58,519 nucleotides of DNA, taken from assembly GCA_905236875.1 (NCBI GenBank), contig CAJOQT010000087.1, positions 1-58,519 on the forward strand, given 5' to 3'. Source of the DNA: an uncultured Prevotella sp. Its GTDB lineage: Bacteria > Bacteroidota > Bacteroidia > Bacteroidales > Bacteroidaceae. The notes beneath the pieces were generated by a model. That model did no database searches. It was not told where the DNA came from and worked only from the letters and a program-made list of their open reading frames with translations. Below, in pieces: positions 40,067 to 48,882 of this stretch (positions are counted from its first letter, which is position 1; every line of letters starts with the position of its first letter). A program made the translations under genes and the position numbers.

Positions 40067-40190
40067 GAAAATATGAAAAAAAAGCATTTGCGAATTCAGC
40101 CCCTGGGAGCCTCACTGCCGTGACGGCCTGTCACCATGGTGTAGGAAGATGGCTTGACGGGGTAGCAGGTCTGGAACTCGGTCCACCAGG

Positions 40191-40238
40191 AGTGCCACTT
40201 TTCTGCGACACTCATTTCTTACCCCTCAAAATCTGTCG
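40191..40238 (+). repeat. 48-bp direct repeat, left copy
   Basis: AGTGCCACTTTTCTGCGACA, then CTCATTTCTTACCCC and TCAAAATCTGTCG. Identical in all 48 bases to 42395-42442. TGCGACA and TGTCG(CA) within it are inverted. It lies just beyond the terminator of the lipoprotein gene. The surrounding 160 bases (40044-40190) hold nothing I can name. Confidence 0.95.
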
Positions 40239-40247
40239 TATGGGCAA

Positions 40248-40273
40248 GAAAAAACTTCCCTTGTGGGGAAGTC
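40248..40273 (-). terminator. Terminator of the large lipoprotein gene
   Basis: On the minus strand ACTTCCCC, loop ACAA, GGGAAGT, then TTTTTTCTTG. Confidence 0.85.
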
Positions 40274-40297
40274 TTTTCTGTGAGGGAGGGAGTGTGA

Positions 40298-42166
40298 TTA
40301 ATACTGTCTCTGCACGATTCTTCTAATAGCTATTCTTACCAGTTCATCATAGGTGTTATCAAAACAGCTGAAATTCTTGAGGCTCTCCTCGCCATGCTGG
40401 GCAATGTAATCCTTGACAACCGATGCTATCAGGGTCTCGAATCTGAGTTCTCCCAGGCGTGCCTTATAGGCATAGAGTATCGGCTCTTCCATCAGCTCCT
40501 TAACGGCCTGCTCGCTAACACTAAAGGTCTTCATGTTGTCCTCGTGCCTGGCCTTGGCGGCCTCTTCCTCAGCCTGCTTCTTCAGGTTCTCGAAGTAGAC
40601 GGTGTTCTTGTCAGTGGCGTTGCTGTTGTCGTTCTTCCAGCTGGAGTACTCCCAGAGGGTGATGTCGGAACCGATGGTGAAGGGGCATGAGAACTTACCG
40701 AGTTCAATCTTCCAGAGTGAGAGCTTGGCACCGACTTCGCCATAGATACCTTCCTTGATGGCTGCGTCGAACTTGAACGGGATCTTCTCCATTGGTGCGA
40801 ACACCATGTCCATCTCACCCATGATCTTCGGGCCGATGCTGGCTGTCGGACCAGCCACGCCACCTACGAGTACGTCAGTGCAGAAGTAGAGTCCTACGCC
40901 GGTCTCTGCGTGAATGGTGGCACGCGGGGTGATGAAGCTCAGATCGTTCTTCTTGATCTCACCGTTGGCGATGGTGTTCCAACTGCCGTTGTACTTCAAG
41001 CCAACCTCGAACTCTGATGCGAACTCGTACTTCAGGCCTGTGTAGATCTTACCCTCAACGCTGGCGTCGAACTTCAGGTCGAGATGGTTTCTCAGCACGA
41101 TGGGAACGGGGACACCCATGACGGGGAAGGTAAATGCTGCGCTGGGCAGGTCGCCAAGGTTGATCGTCGATTTGTCGTCGGGGATCTCCAGCTTTCTGCT
41201 GCTGCCGACGGTCACCTGGGGACTGAAGGCAAACTCACCGAAGAGAGCGGTCTCGAAGTAGGTCACCTTCATCTTCTCAACGCTCAGGTTGAGACGGTAG
41301 CCGAGCTGGAAGTTAGACTTGCCGTTGACAGAGATGGTGATGGTGTCTGCACTCTCTTTGCCGCATGAGATACGGAACTTCTTCTTGAGTTCGGGCTCGA
41401 ACGAGATCAGATTCCACTGGCCGCCGACATTCTTGAATGTGATGCCTTTCTTCATGTCGCCGTCTGCAAAGCCCTTCGCCAGATTGACGAAGAAATCCTC
41501 AATGTCTTGGGGAAGGGTTTCGACGCCGCGTGTCTGGTAGCCCAGCAGTTCCTCCGGAGTGATGGTGATGTTGCCGCTGCCGCCGCCACGGGTCACAGTT
41601 TCCATGGGGATGGTGATGGCCATGGGGTGGATCACGTTGTCGTTGTCAATATACTGTGCACCGTATTCAGCGCCTTCGCCAGAGCGTGTGGCTGCAGCCT
41701 TGCTGGGATCCACGTAGATGGCTGTGCTGAGCTTCACGTCGCCACTCTGAATGATCTCACCGAGACCAGAGGGAACCACCTCGAGGATATACTTGTCGCC
41801 ATCCTGGCGTTGTGCTATAGCGCGGCGGAGGTAACCGAGTTCGTTCTTGCTGTGCCAGATGCTCAAGGGGTGGTTGATGAAGTTCTGGATGTTCATCTTA
41901 TCGGCGTAAGCCTTGCTCACGGCGATCATCGTGGTGTCGCCGTTCAGGATCTGCACGTCGTTAGGAGTGATGAAGTCTTCGAACTTCAGTGCGATGGGGG
42001 TTCCGATCTCGCCGTTGCCGCCAGCCACGATGTTGGTCTGGTTGTCATTGTTTGCCACCTCGCTCTCGAAAGAGTCGTCAGAACAAGCAGTGAAAACTGT
42101 TGCGAAAATACCTGCGGTCAGAATGTTCATGAACATCGTCTTAACCAAAAAAGCTTTTGTTGTCAT
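40298..42166 (-). CDS. Large hypothetical lipoprotein
   Basis: 622 residues. The lipoprotein signal ends ATVFTACSDD (lipobox FTAC). The body has no motif I recognise. It contains SGEGAEYGAQYIDNDNVIHPMAITIPMETVTRGGGSG, a middle part rich in alternating strands and VPVPIVLRNHLDLKFDASVEGKIYTGLKYEFASEFEVGLKY, which looks like beta-sheet or a solenoid, and a helical C-terminus (NLKKQAEEEAAKARHEDNMKT). Its promoter (42328-42355) and terminator are intact, and the whole unit is enclosed by identical 48-bp direct repeats, which suggests mobile or duplicated DNA. Confidence 0.65.
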   Translation of the reverse strand: MTTKAFLVKTMFMNILTAGIFATVFTACSDDSFESEVANNDNQTNIVAGGNGEIGTPIALKFEDFITPNDVQILNGDTTMIAVSKAYADKMNIQNFINHPLSIWHSKNELGYLRRAIAQRQDGDKYILEVVPSGLGEIIQSGDVKLSTAIYVDPSKAAATRSGEGAEYGAQYIDNDNVIHPMAITIPMETVTRGGGSGNITITPEELLGYQTRGVETLPQDIEDFFVNLAKGFADGDMKKGITFKNVGGQWNLISFEPELKKKFRISCGKESADTITISVNGKSNFQLGYRLNLSVEKMKVTYFETALFGEFAFSPQVTVGSSRKLEIPDDKSTINLGDLPSAAFTFPVMGVPVPIVLRNHLDLKFDASVEGKIYTGLKYEFASEFEVGLKYNGSWNTIANGEIKKNDLSFITPRATIHAETGVGLYFCTDVLVGGVAGPTASIGPKIMGEMDMVFAPMEKIPFKFDAAIKEGIYGEVGAKLSLWKIELGKFSCPFTIGSDITLWEYSSWKNDNSNATDKNTVYFENLKKQAEEEAAKARHEDNMKTFSVSEQAVKELMEEPILYAYKARLGELRFETLIASVVKDYIAQHGEESLKNFSCFDNTYDELVRIAIRRIVQRQY

Positions 42167-42327
42167 AATCTTGAAGTTTTAAAGTGTTATTATTATTTTC
42201 TCTTTGTTGTCAGTGTCGTTTTGGAGTTTATTGGGTCCGTTTTTGACTTTGACTTCGTCTTCCTCTGTCGCGACTCGGCCATTCAAGTGAACTTGATGTC
42301 TCTCGCTGCTCCATCGGTTTGACACTG

Positions 42328-42358
42328 CAAAATTATGACGAAAAAAAGCACATTCCAA
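42328..42358 (-). promoter_or_regulatory. Promoter of the large lipoprotein gene
   Basis: Minus strand TTTG, 20 bases, TAATTTTG (42328-42335). The leader to the ATG at 42166 is about 155 bases, with no recognised riboswitch. Confidence 0.75.
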
Positions 42359-42394
42359 AATATTTTGTGTTTTTCACTTGAAGTCTATGCGACA

Positions 42395-42442
42395 AGTGCC
42401 ACTTTTCTGCGACACTCATTTCTTACCCCTCAAAATCTGTCG
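42395..42442 (+). repeat. 48-bp direct repeat, right copy
   Basis: Identical to 40191-40238 and in the same direction, about 2.2 kb apart. Directly upstream of the lipoprotein promoter. Here the outer context is also TGCGACA, giving three TGCGACA/TGTCGCA half sites. Confidence 0.95.
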
Positions 42443-42560
42443 CATTAAGGGTAAAAAGAGTCAAAATTCGGTATAGCTGTCCGTGCTCACAGTTAGAGGG
42501 ACAACCCCACTGTGATATTGGTTCGGGACAGGCACCTGTCAACTTGGAACAGGGAAACAG

Positions 42561-42821
42561 GGAAACAGGCACTTTAAGATGGGCTATGATAGCAGGCGGC
42601 AGAACAAAAGCTCAATACTCAGAATCGAGGGAAGATGGTTTGAACTAACAAAACAACTTGTTTTGTATTGCAAAACCTATACTCTTGTTCAACCAAAGCA
42701 TAGCTTTTGTTGGACAAAACAAGTTGTTTTGTAACAGCAGAGTTAAGGGTGACTTCTGCAATAGGTTGCAACTTGCTTAGCAAACTGATATTTTAAGCAA
42801 TTAAAAAGTCAGTATATTAGA
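42561..42821 (-). repeat. Dispersed ~260-bp repeat, copy B
   Basis: Reverse orientation relative to copy A (22959-23220), same length, with both 19-base ACAAAACAA-TTGTTTTGT palindromes kept. The region just left of it (42445-42560) has GGGAAACA repeats and a GACAGGCACCTGTC palindrome. Confidence 0.85.
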
Positions 42822-42825
42822 TAGC

Positions 42826-43011
42826 TTAACTACTAATCCTCTCACACAAAGAAAAGCGAGCCGAAAGGCCCGCTTTTCTTGCCCTGTCTGAAGGTTCATT
42901 GATTAAAAACGCTTCAGGCGGATCAGATATTTCATATTGTCCTTGTCGAGTTCCGTAGATTTCTGTCATCTTCCAGCGGGTGTTCTGTATCTTCGCTAGA
43001 ATCTTTTTCAT
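42826..43011 (-). pseudogene. Small frame coupled to fadD, possibly frameshifted
   Basis: ATG 43011 overlaps the fadD stop (ATGA) and reads MKKILAKIQNTRWKMTEIYG. A -1/+1 shift after this point gives ELDKDNMKYLIRLKRF and a stop, a more natural small protein of about 37 residues. In the open frame the rest (RARKAGLSARFSLCERISS) is encoded by the fadD terminator hairpin and is unlikely to be real. Either a frameshifted gene or chance. Confidence 0.35.
42849..42880 (-). terminator. Terminator after fadD
   Basis: AAGAAAAGCGAGCC, loop GAAA, GGCCCGCTTTTCTT; read on the minus strand the stem is followed by TGTGTG. Strong stem. Confidence 0.75.
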
Positions 43012-44816
43012 TCCATGTACATCGCCTCGATTTCCTCTTTGTAGTTTTCGTTCAGGACGCGGCGTTTGATTTTCAGGGTGTTAGTCAACTCACCCCGATC
43101 CATGGAGAAATGGTGAGGAAGCAGCGTGAAGCGCTTCACCTGTTCATAGTGTGCCAACTGCTGCTGCAGGGTTTCGATACGCTCCATCATCATGTCGTAG
43201 ATCTCACGATTGCGACACAAGTCTTCACGGTCTTTATATATTATATGGTGCTTTGCGGCATATTCTTCCAGTAATTTGTATTCTGGAATGATGAGTGCCG
43301 ATACGAACTTGCGCTGGTCGGCAATGACGGCTATCTGGTCAATATACTTATCGACAAGCAGCTTCGACTCAATCATCTGCGGTGCGATATACTTGCCGTT
43401 TGAGGTCTTGAAGAGGTCTTTGATACGCTCCTTCAGGAACAGCTCATTACCCTTCATGTAACCGGCATCTCCCGTATGGAAGAATCCCTCCTCGTCGAAA
43501 GCCTCCTTGGTCAGCTCTTCACGGTTATAGTAGCCGCGGGTAATGGTCGGACCCTTCAGCATCACCTCACCCTCGTCACTGATCTTAATTTGTATGGAGT
43601 CGATAGGCTCTCCCACTCCACCTACGGTGAACGGCTGGTTCAGGCGGTTGCAGGACACGGTGGCCAGGCTCTCCGTCAGTCCATAGCCCACAATCATATT
43701 CAGGCCGATGGCATGTACGAACTCTTCGACGCTGGGGTTCACGGCGGCACCTGCGGTGGGGAAGATATTGGCATTCTCCAGTCCCAGCTCCTTGCGTACC
43801 AGGCTGAAGATGGTCCTGTTGATCATCTCGTACTCCAGATGCAGTGCCATAGGCGGTTTCTGTCCCTTGCTCAGGTAATCGATGTTATGCTTCTTTCCCA
43901 CAGCCAGGGCATGTTGGAAGATGGCCCGCTTGGCAGGATTTGCGTTGTCAATCTGTTCCTGCACACCCTGCATCACCTTCTCCCAGAACCTCGGCACGCT
44001 CGACATCGACGTGGGATGCGTCTCTTTCATGCTCTGCTGTACCTGTTGCGGATAGGTATTCACGATGAGCCGCGCACCCACCGTCAGGCTCAGTATCGCC
44101 CATCCCCTTTCGAAGATATGCGTGTAGGGCAGGAAGTTCAGTACACGGTCCTTGTCGCTGACAGCCACACACTTGCCGTTTGCCTCGAAGGCGGCATGGA
44201 ACTGTCCGTAGGTCAGGATGACTCCTTTCGAGTCGCCTGTCGTGCCACTGGTATAAAGGATGTTGGCTATCTCATCCATCGATGCCTCGCTGTAACGCTG
44301 TTCCAGCAGGTCAGCATGCTCATGGCTGAGGCCTTTCTTCAGGAAGTCGTCAAAGTAGATGGTGTCGGGATCATGCGAGCTGATGCGTACCTTCGGGTCA
44401 TAGACAATGATATGCTCCAGCGTCGGACAGAAAGAGAAGATACGATGCGCCTTGTCGTACTGTTCCTGCTCACCCACAAAAAGGATGCGCACCTTCGCAT
44501 CGTTGATCATAAACTGTATCTGCTGTTCCGAGCTGGTGGCATAGAACGGAATGGTTGTCGCCCTGATGCCCCATGCCCCAAAGTCACTGAACAGGTACTG
44601 CACGGCATTTTGCGAGAAGATACCGACGTTCTCCTGTGGCTGCACGCCCATGTCAAGCAGTGCCAGAGACACCATACGTACCTTGTCGGCAAACTGCTGC
44701 CATGAATACGACATCCAGTCTCCGCCTCCAAAGTTCTGATAAATCAGTGCCTCACGGTCGCCCCATTGCGCCGCTAAATCACGGATGAGTACACTCAGAT
44801 GACTGTTGATTTGCAT
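43008..44816 (-). CDS. fadD: Long-chain fatty-acid--CoA ligase (AMP-forming)
   Basis: 602 residues of the ANL superfamily. ILYTSGTTGDSKGVILT is the P-loop, NFLPYTHIFERGWAI, GYGLTESLATVSC, FFHTGDAGYMKGNELFLKERIKDLFKTSNGKYIAP hold the adenylate and hinge motifs, and RGELTNTLKIKRRVL keeps the C-terminal lysine. It activates fatty acids with ATP and CoA for lipid synthesis or degradation. The closest groups are the bacterial long-chain (FAA1-like) ligases. A TACCTTTG box lies about 35 bases upstream, and the leader ends AGGAAGTGATATG, one of the few Shine-Dalgarno-like sites here. Confidence 0.9.
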   Translation of the reverse strand: MQINSHLSVLIRDLAAQWGDREALIYQNFGGGDWMSYSWQQFADKVRMVSLALLDMGVQPQENVGIFSQNAVQYLFSDFGAWGIRATTIPFYATSSEQQIQFMINDAKVRILFVGEQEQYDKAHRIFSFCPTLEHIIVYDPKVRISSHDPDTIYFDDFLKKGLSHEHADLLEQRYSEASMDEIANILYTSGTTGDSKGVILTYGQFHAAFEANGKCVAVSDKDRVLNFLPYTHIFERGWAILSLTVGARLIVNTYPQQVQQSMKETHPTSMSSVPRFWEKVMQGVQEQIDNANPAKRAIFQHALAVGKKHNIDYLSKGQKPPMALHLEYEMINRTIFSLVRKELGLENANIFPTAGAAVNPSVEEFVHAIGLNMIVGYGLTESLATVSCNRLNQPFTVGGVGEPIDSIQIKISDEGEVMLKGPTITRGYYNREELTKEAFDEEGFFHTGDAGYMKGNELFLKERIKDLFKTSNGKYIAPQMIESKLLVDKYIDQIAVIADQRKFVSALIIPEYKLLEEYAAKHHIIYKDREDLCRNREIYDMMMERIETLQQQLAHYEQVKRFTLLPHHFSMDRGELTNTLKIKRRVLNENYKEEIEAMYME

Positions 44817-44990
44817 ATCACTTCCTTTCTATATCTTCGAGGTTTCGACCGCAAAGGTACGAATTAGTGAGCAAAATACCAAATATATTTGAGTATTTTC
44901 AAGCGCAAGTACCTTCGACCGACAGGTTAAAGGTACGAATAAACGAGAACAAAACAAAATAAAAATGCACCAACTTTATAAAAATATTTG

Positions 44991-44998
44991 TATCTTTG
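44991..44998 (+). promoter_or_regulatory. -7 box of the TPR-AraC regulator gene
   Basis: TATCTTTG, 48 bases before the ATG at 45047. The 230-base divergent region also has two copies of AAAGGTACGAAT (44853-44872 and 44928-44940 areas), one being the fadD -7 box. Confidence 0.65.
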
Positions 44999-45046
44999 CA
45001 CCCGAAATATCAACGACTCAACATGATTGAGACAATATGACATCCC

Positions 45047-46696
45047 ATGCAACGGCATTATACTATATTATTGTTTGCCCTCCTGTCCTGTGTCACAGCA
45101 GTGTCACAGACGGTAAAGGTTGACTCGTTGCTGTCCGTATTTGACAACAATCCCTCAATAGTCACAGCCAATAGCATCTTCGACATACTCAACCAGGAAG
45201 AGATAACCGAGGAGCCTGTTCAGCTGACGGCAAAGACACCTCGTGACACCATGCGCCTGCAGGTATGGTACTGGGTAGCGGAATACTACCTGGCTCACCA
45301 GAACTATGAACGCGGCACCCTCTATGGCAAGAAGGCACTGCCGTTGTTTAAAGCCTCCAAAAACAGCGTCGGCGAGGGCGACTGCCTCTCGCTGCTTGCC
45401 ATCTGTTACCACCGTCTGGGCGAGTTCGACGATGCCATCGTCTATGCACGACAGTGCAACGAGCTGGATATGAAAGCCGGAGACCCTGACAACATCTCCT
45501 CGTCGCTGAACCTGCTGGCAGCCATCTTCACCAGTTCACGCCAGTATGAAGAGGCAGAGAAATGCATCCTGAAGGCACTGGACTACAGCAGACGTGCCCA
45601 TAATCCCCAACGCCTGGCAATACTCACCGGCATGGCCTGTGAGATATATTACAACATGGGACGTTACGAAGAGGCACTCGACTATGGCAAGAAGGCGCTC
45701 GTCATGGAACAGCAGCTGGGACGGAAGGACAAAATTGCTATCCGCCAGTCACAGATGGCGGAGGCGTTGATGGGACTGGAGCGTAACGATGAAGCACTCG
45801 AGCTGCTGGAGGAGGCCATTCCTGAGCTTCGGGCCAGTGGCAACCGCCATTCGCTCGGCATAGCCTGCAATCAGATGGGACGTATCATGCTGCAAGACGA
45901 TAAGGAGGAAGAGGCAGTGAAATACTTCAACGAGGCGCTGCAGATATTCATCGAACAGAAGGACATCTTCAACGAGAGTCGCAGCCGCAAGGGACTCTAT
46001 CAGGCCTTGCGCAACAGCGACCCGGCACTGGCCATGCAGCATAACGACCGCTACAACCAGCTGCGCGACTCTATCTTCGACACCAACACAGGCATGCTAC
46101 TCAGCGAGTATGCCGCACAATATGGTAATATTGACCTGCAGGACAAAAACGACAAGCTGCAGAAAGACCGCCGGCTCATCCTCATCACTGTCTTTTTAGT
46201 TCTGGTGCTGCTAAGTCTGGCAACCTGGTTCTTCGTACGTCGCAAGCTACGTCACCAGCGAAAACACATCGCAAGTCTGATGAACGACATCCAGAACCTC
46301 ACGCAGCGATACAACGAGTTACAGACACAAAGCGGAAGCCATGAGCCCGATCCGGATCATCTGGCCGGCCAGAAGACCGACGACCGTCAGTTCCTCATCG
46401 GGGTCATCAAAGCCATCCATACGGAAATGCCTAACGGTCAGGTCAGCGTTGATGACATTGCCAATCGCCTGAACCTCTCGACTTCCAGCTTCCGTCGTCG
46501 CATCCAACAGCTGACAGGTGAGACTCCCAAGGCATACATCAATGCCGTTCAGATGCAGAAGGCTGCCGAATTGCTGGCAACCACCCAGCTCAGTGTCAAT
46601 GCCATTGCCCATGAATGTGGCTTTACGGAGATGTCAAACTTTACCCGTGCCTTCAAACGTATCCACGGTGTGGTACCGACACAATACGTGAAGTAA
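45047..46696 (+). CDS. Membrane-bound TPR sensor with AraC-type DNA-binding domain
   Basis: 549 residues. A signal peptide (TILLFALLSCVTAVSQ) is followed by TPR repeats outside the cytoplasm (about 60-340: YERGTLYGKKALPLF, AEKCILKALDYSRRAHN, AVKYFNEALQIF), one helix (LILITVFLVLVLLSLATWFFV, about 382-402), a short coiled coil and a C-terminal AraC domain (SVDDIANRLNLSTSSFRRRIQQLTGETPKAYI and HECGFTEMSNFTRAFKRIHGVVPTQYVK). It should bind a periplasmic signal and regulate genes from the membrane. The targets are unknown; fadD is divergent. Confidence 0.9.
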   Translation: MQRHYTILLFALLSCVTAVSQTVKVDSLLSVFDNNPSIVTANSIFDILNQEEITEEPVQLTAKTPRDTMRLQVWYWVAEYYLAHQNYERGTLYGKKALPLFKASKNSVGEGDCLSLLAICYHRLGEFDDAIVYARQCNELDMKAGDPDNISSSLNLLAAIFTSSRQYEEAEKCILKALDYSRRAHNPQRLAILTGMACEIYYNMGRYEEALDYGKKALVMEQQLGRKDKIAIRQSQMAEALMGLERNDEALELLEEAIPELRASGNRHSLGIACNQMGRIMLQDDKEEEAVKYFNEALQIFIEQKDIFNESRSRKGLYQALRNSDPALAMQHNDRYNQLRDSIFDTNTGMLLSEYAAQYGNIDLQDKNDKLQKDRRLILITVFLVLVLLSLATWFFVRRKLRHQRKHIASLMNDIQNLTQRYNELQTQSGSHEPDPDHLAGQKTDDRQFLIGVIKAIHTEMPNGQVSVDDIANRLNLSTSSFRRRIQQLTGETPKAYINAVQMQKAAELLATTQLSVNAIAHECGFTEMSNFTRAFKRIHGVVPTQYVK

Positions 46697-46702
46697 CAGC
46701 AA

Positions 46703-46735
46703 ACGGGCACCGCTCCACAAAGGAACGGTGCCCGT
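46703..46735. terminator. Bidirectional terminator between the regulator and tsf
   Basis: ACGGGCACCG-C-TCC, loop ACAAA, GGA-A-CGGTGCCCGT. A run of T and A lies on both sides. Confidence 0.88.
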
Positions 46736-46761
46736 AAGTTATTTATTCGTATGCAAAAAGA

Positions 46762-47757
46762 TTACTCTGCTACGAGTGTGAAGCGCTTGAAGGCAACAAT
46801 CTTCAGCTCCTTGTCCTGAGCGGCCAGCCACTGCGAAACAGTCTGCTTGTCGCCATCGCCGAACTGGAACTCCTGGTCGATGAGGCAGCTCTCTTTCTTG
46901 AACTTCTCAACACGACCCTTGGCAATGCCCTCAATCATCGGCATCTTCAGCTGAGCCTCGCCCTCGGGACGTGCCTCAGCAATGATCTTACGAGCCTCGT
47001 CAGCCTGCTCCTGTGTGAGCCAGCCCTTCGACATATTGCTCTCGATATGATCCTCAGAGTCAACGAGGTTGGGGTTGATGCCAGCCTTCTTGATCTTCAT
47101 GTCAACAAACTTCTGGACCTGCTCCAGCTTGGTCTTCTCAACAGCCGTGCGATACTCCTCGTCGAGGATCTTCTGGTCGATGCTCTGGGCATCAAGAGCC
47201 ACGGGCTTCATGGCAGCTACCTGCATGGCCAGCTTATGACCTACTTCAGGAGCGTTGATGTTGGTCTGAACCATAGTGCACAGGGTGTGCTTGCCCATGT
47301 GGTCATAAACCTCTACGTTGTCGCCTTCGAGAACGAGGTAGCCGTCCAGCTCCATCTTCTCACCGGTGATACCGCTGCGCTGAGTAACAGCGTCCTGAGC
47401 CGTCTGACCGTTGATGTCGAGAGCCTTCACAGCCTCCAGGTCCTTCGCCTTGGCTGCGATAGCTGCGTCGAGGATGCTCTGGGTCAGTGCGATGAAGTCA
47501 GCACCGTTAGCCACGAAGTCGGTCTCACACTTCAGGGCGATGGTGGCGGCGAAGCCGTCAACAGCCTTTACGAGTACACAACCATTGGATGTCTCACGGT
47601 CACTGCGCTTGGCAGCGATGGCCAGTCCACGCTCACGGAGCAGCTCCTTGGCCTTGTCGAAGTCGCCCTCGGCCTCGGTCAGAGCCTTCTTTACGTCAGC
47701 CAGACCTGCGCCGGTCATTGCGCGAAGCTTCTTGATATCGTCAATTGAAATTGCCAT
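46762..47757 (-). CDS. tsf: Elongation factor Ts
   Basis: Exchanges GDP for GTP on EF-Tu. 331 residues, the long form of Bacteroidota. IDDIKKLRAMTGAGLADVKKALTEAEGDFDKAKELLRERG is the UBA-like N-terminal domain (TGAGxxDxKKAL); CETDFVANGADFIALTQSILD is the core signature. Last gene of the rplM-rpsI-rpsB-tsf run. Confidence 0.96.
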   Translation of the reverse strand: MAISIDDIKKLRAMTGAGLADVKKALTEAEGDFDKAKELLRERGLAIAAKRSDRETSNGCVLVKAVDGFAATIALKCETDFVANGADFIALTQSILDAAIAAKAKDLEAVKALDINGQTAQDAVTQRSGITGEKMELDGYLVLEGDNVEVYDHMGKHTLCTMVQTNINAPEVGHKLAMQVAAMKPVALDAQSIDQKILDEEYRTAVEKTKLEQVQKFVDMKIKKAGINPNLVDSEDHIESNMSKGWLTQEQADEARKIIAEARPEGEAQLKMPMIEGIAKGRVEKFKKESCLIDQEFQFGDGDKQTVSQWLAAQDKELKIVAFKRFTLVAE

Positions 47758-47799
47758 AATTTCTTTAAACTATAAACTGTTAAACTATAAACTAAATGG

Positions 47800-48678
47800 T
47801 TACTCAGCAGCGGGAGCCTCTTCCTCAGCGGGGGCAGCCTCTTCTTCCTCTACAGGAGCGGCTTCTTCCTCAACTACAGGAGCTTCAGCAGGAGCCTCTT
47901 CCTTGCGGGGCTTGCGGGTGCGGCGGGGCTTTACCTCCTCAGCATCGGCTTCAGCCTGTGCTTCGGCAGCCTTCTCGTCGGCCTTCTCAGCCTTACGCTC
48001 CTCCAGACCCTCGTTGATGGCAGCGCAGCAGGCGTTGAGGATTACCTCGATGCTGTCCTTGGCATCATCGTTGGCAGGAATCACGAAGTCGATGTTCTTC
48101 GGCTCGCTGTTAGTATCAACGATACCGAATACGGGGATACCCAGACGGTTAGCCTCACGAACGGCAATGTTCTCCTTCATCACGTCAACCACGAAGAGGG
48201 CGCTGGGCAGACGGGTCAGGTCAGCGATAGAGCCAAGGTTCTTCTCCAGCTTTGCACGCTGACGGGTAATCTGCAGCAACTCACGCTTTGAGAGGTTACC
48301 GAATGTACCGTCGGTCATCAGTTTGTCGATGTTCGCCATTTTCTTAACGGCCTTGCGGATAGTCGGGAAATTGGTCAGCATGCCACCCGGCCAGCGCTCG
48401 TTGACATAAGGCATGTTCACGCTGAGAGCTTTCTCAGCGATGACTTCCTTCGCCTGTTTTTTAGTAGCGACGAACAGAATCTTCTTACCACTCTTGGCAA
48501 TCTGCTTGAGAGCCTCAGCAGCAGTATCAATCTTCAATACTGTCTTGTGGAGGTCGATGATGTGAATACCGTTACGCTCGGTATAGATGTAGGGAGCCAT
48601 TGCGGGGTTCCACTTGCGGGTGAGGTGGCCGAAGTGACAGCCAGCCTGCAGTAATTGGTCAAAATTAGTTCTTGCCAT
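47800..48678 (-). CDS. rpsB: Ribosomal protein S2
   Basis: 292 residues. FDQLLQAGCHFGHLTRKWNPAMAPYIYTERNGIHIIDLHKT and LFVATKKQAKEVI, PYVNERWPGGMLTNFPTIRKAV, SLIIVVDVMKE-like ALFVVDVMKENIAVREANRLGIPVFGIVDTNSEP are signatures. The C-terminus extends beyond the usual end with a low-complexity Glu/Ala/Pro tail (EEAAPVEEEEAAPAEEEAP), as in some related species. Upstream spacer (48679-48882) has ATTGATA- and CGTAAATT-type heptamers. Confidence 0.96.
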   Translation of the reverse strand: MARTNFDQLLQAGCHFGHLTRKWNPAMAPYIYTERNGIHIIDLHKTVLKIDTAAEALKQIAKSGKKILFVATKKQAKEVIAEKALSVNMPYVNERWPGGMLTNFPTIRKAVKKMANIDKLMTDGTFGNLSKRELLQITRQRAKLEKNLGSIADLTRLPSALFVVDVMKENIAVREANRLGIPVFGIVDTNSEPKNIDFVIPANDDAKDSIEVILNACCAAINEGLEERKAEKADEKAAEAQAEADAEEVKPRRTRKPRKEEAPAEAPVVEEEAAPVEEEEAAPAEEEAPAAE

Positions 48679-48882
48679 TTTAAACTTTTCTTTTTTTGTT
48701 GTTTACGTTCTGTTTAATCTTGTTAGATCAGCCGTTGAGTAATTGATAATAGGCAATGGATCATTGACCATTCAAGTCTCAGCGGTTTAGATACTAAACG
48801 CGTTCAGTTATCAATTAGAATTGTTCAATTCCACAATCCACAAATAAATCGTAAATTGTAAATTGTCCAATCGTAAATTACT

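Noticed and set aside
40030..40326. A 98-codon plus frame between prfB and the lipoprotein gene
   Set aside because: It runs through the prfB promoter, the 48-bp repeat and a terminator hairpin, so it is chance.
41507..42322. A 271-codon plus-strand frame opposite the large lipoprotein
   Set aside because: The minus-strand frame has a lipobox, promoter and terminator; the plus frame has none.
43476..44705. A 409-codon plus-strand frame opposite fadD
   Set aside because: It is antisense to a well-supported fadD over its whole length, has no motif, and arises from the codon bias of the real gene.
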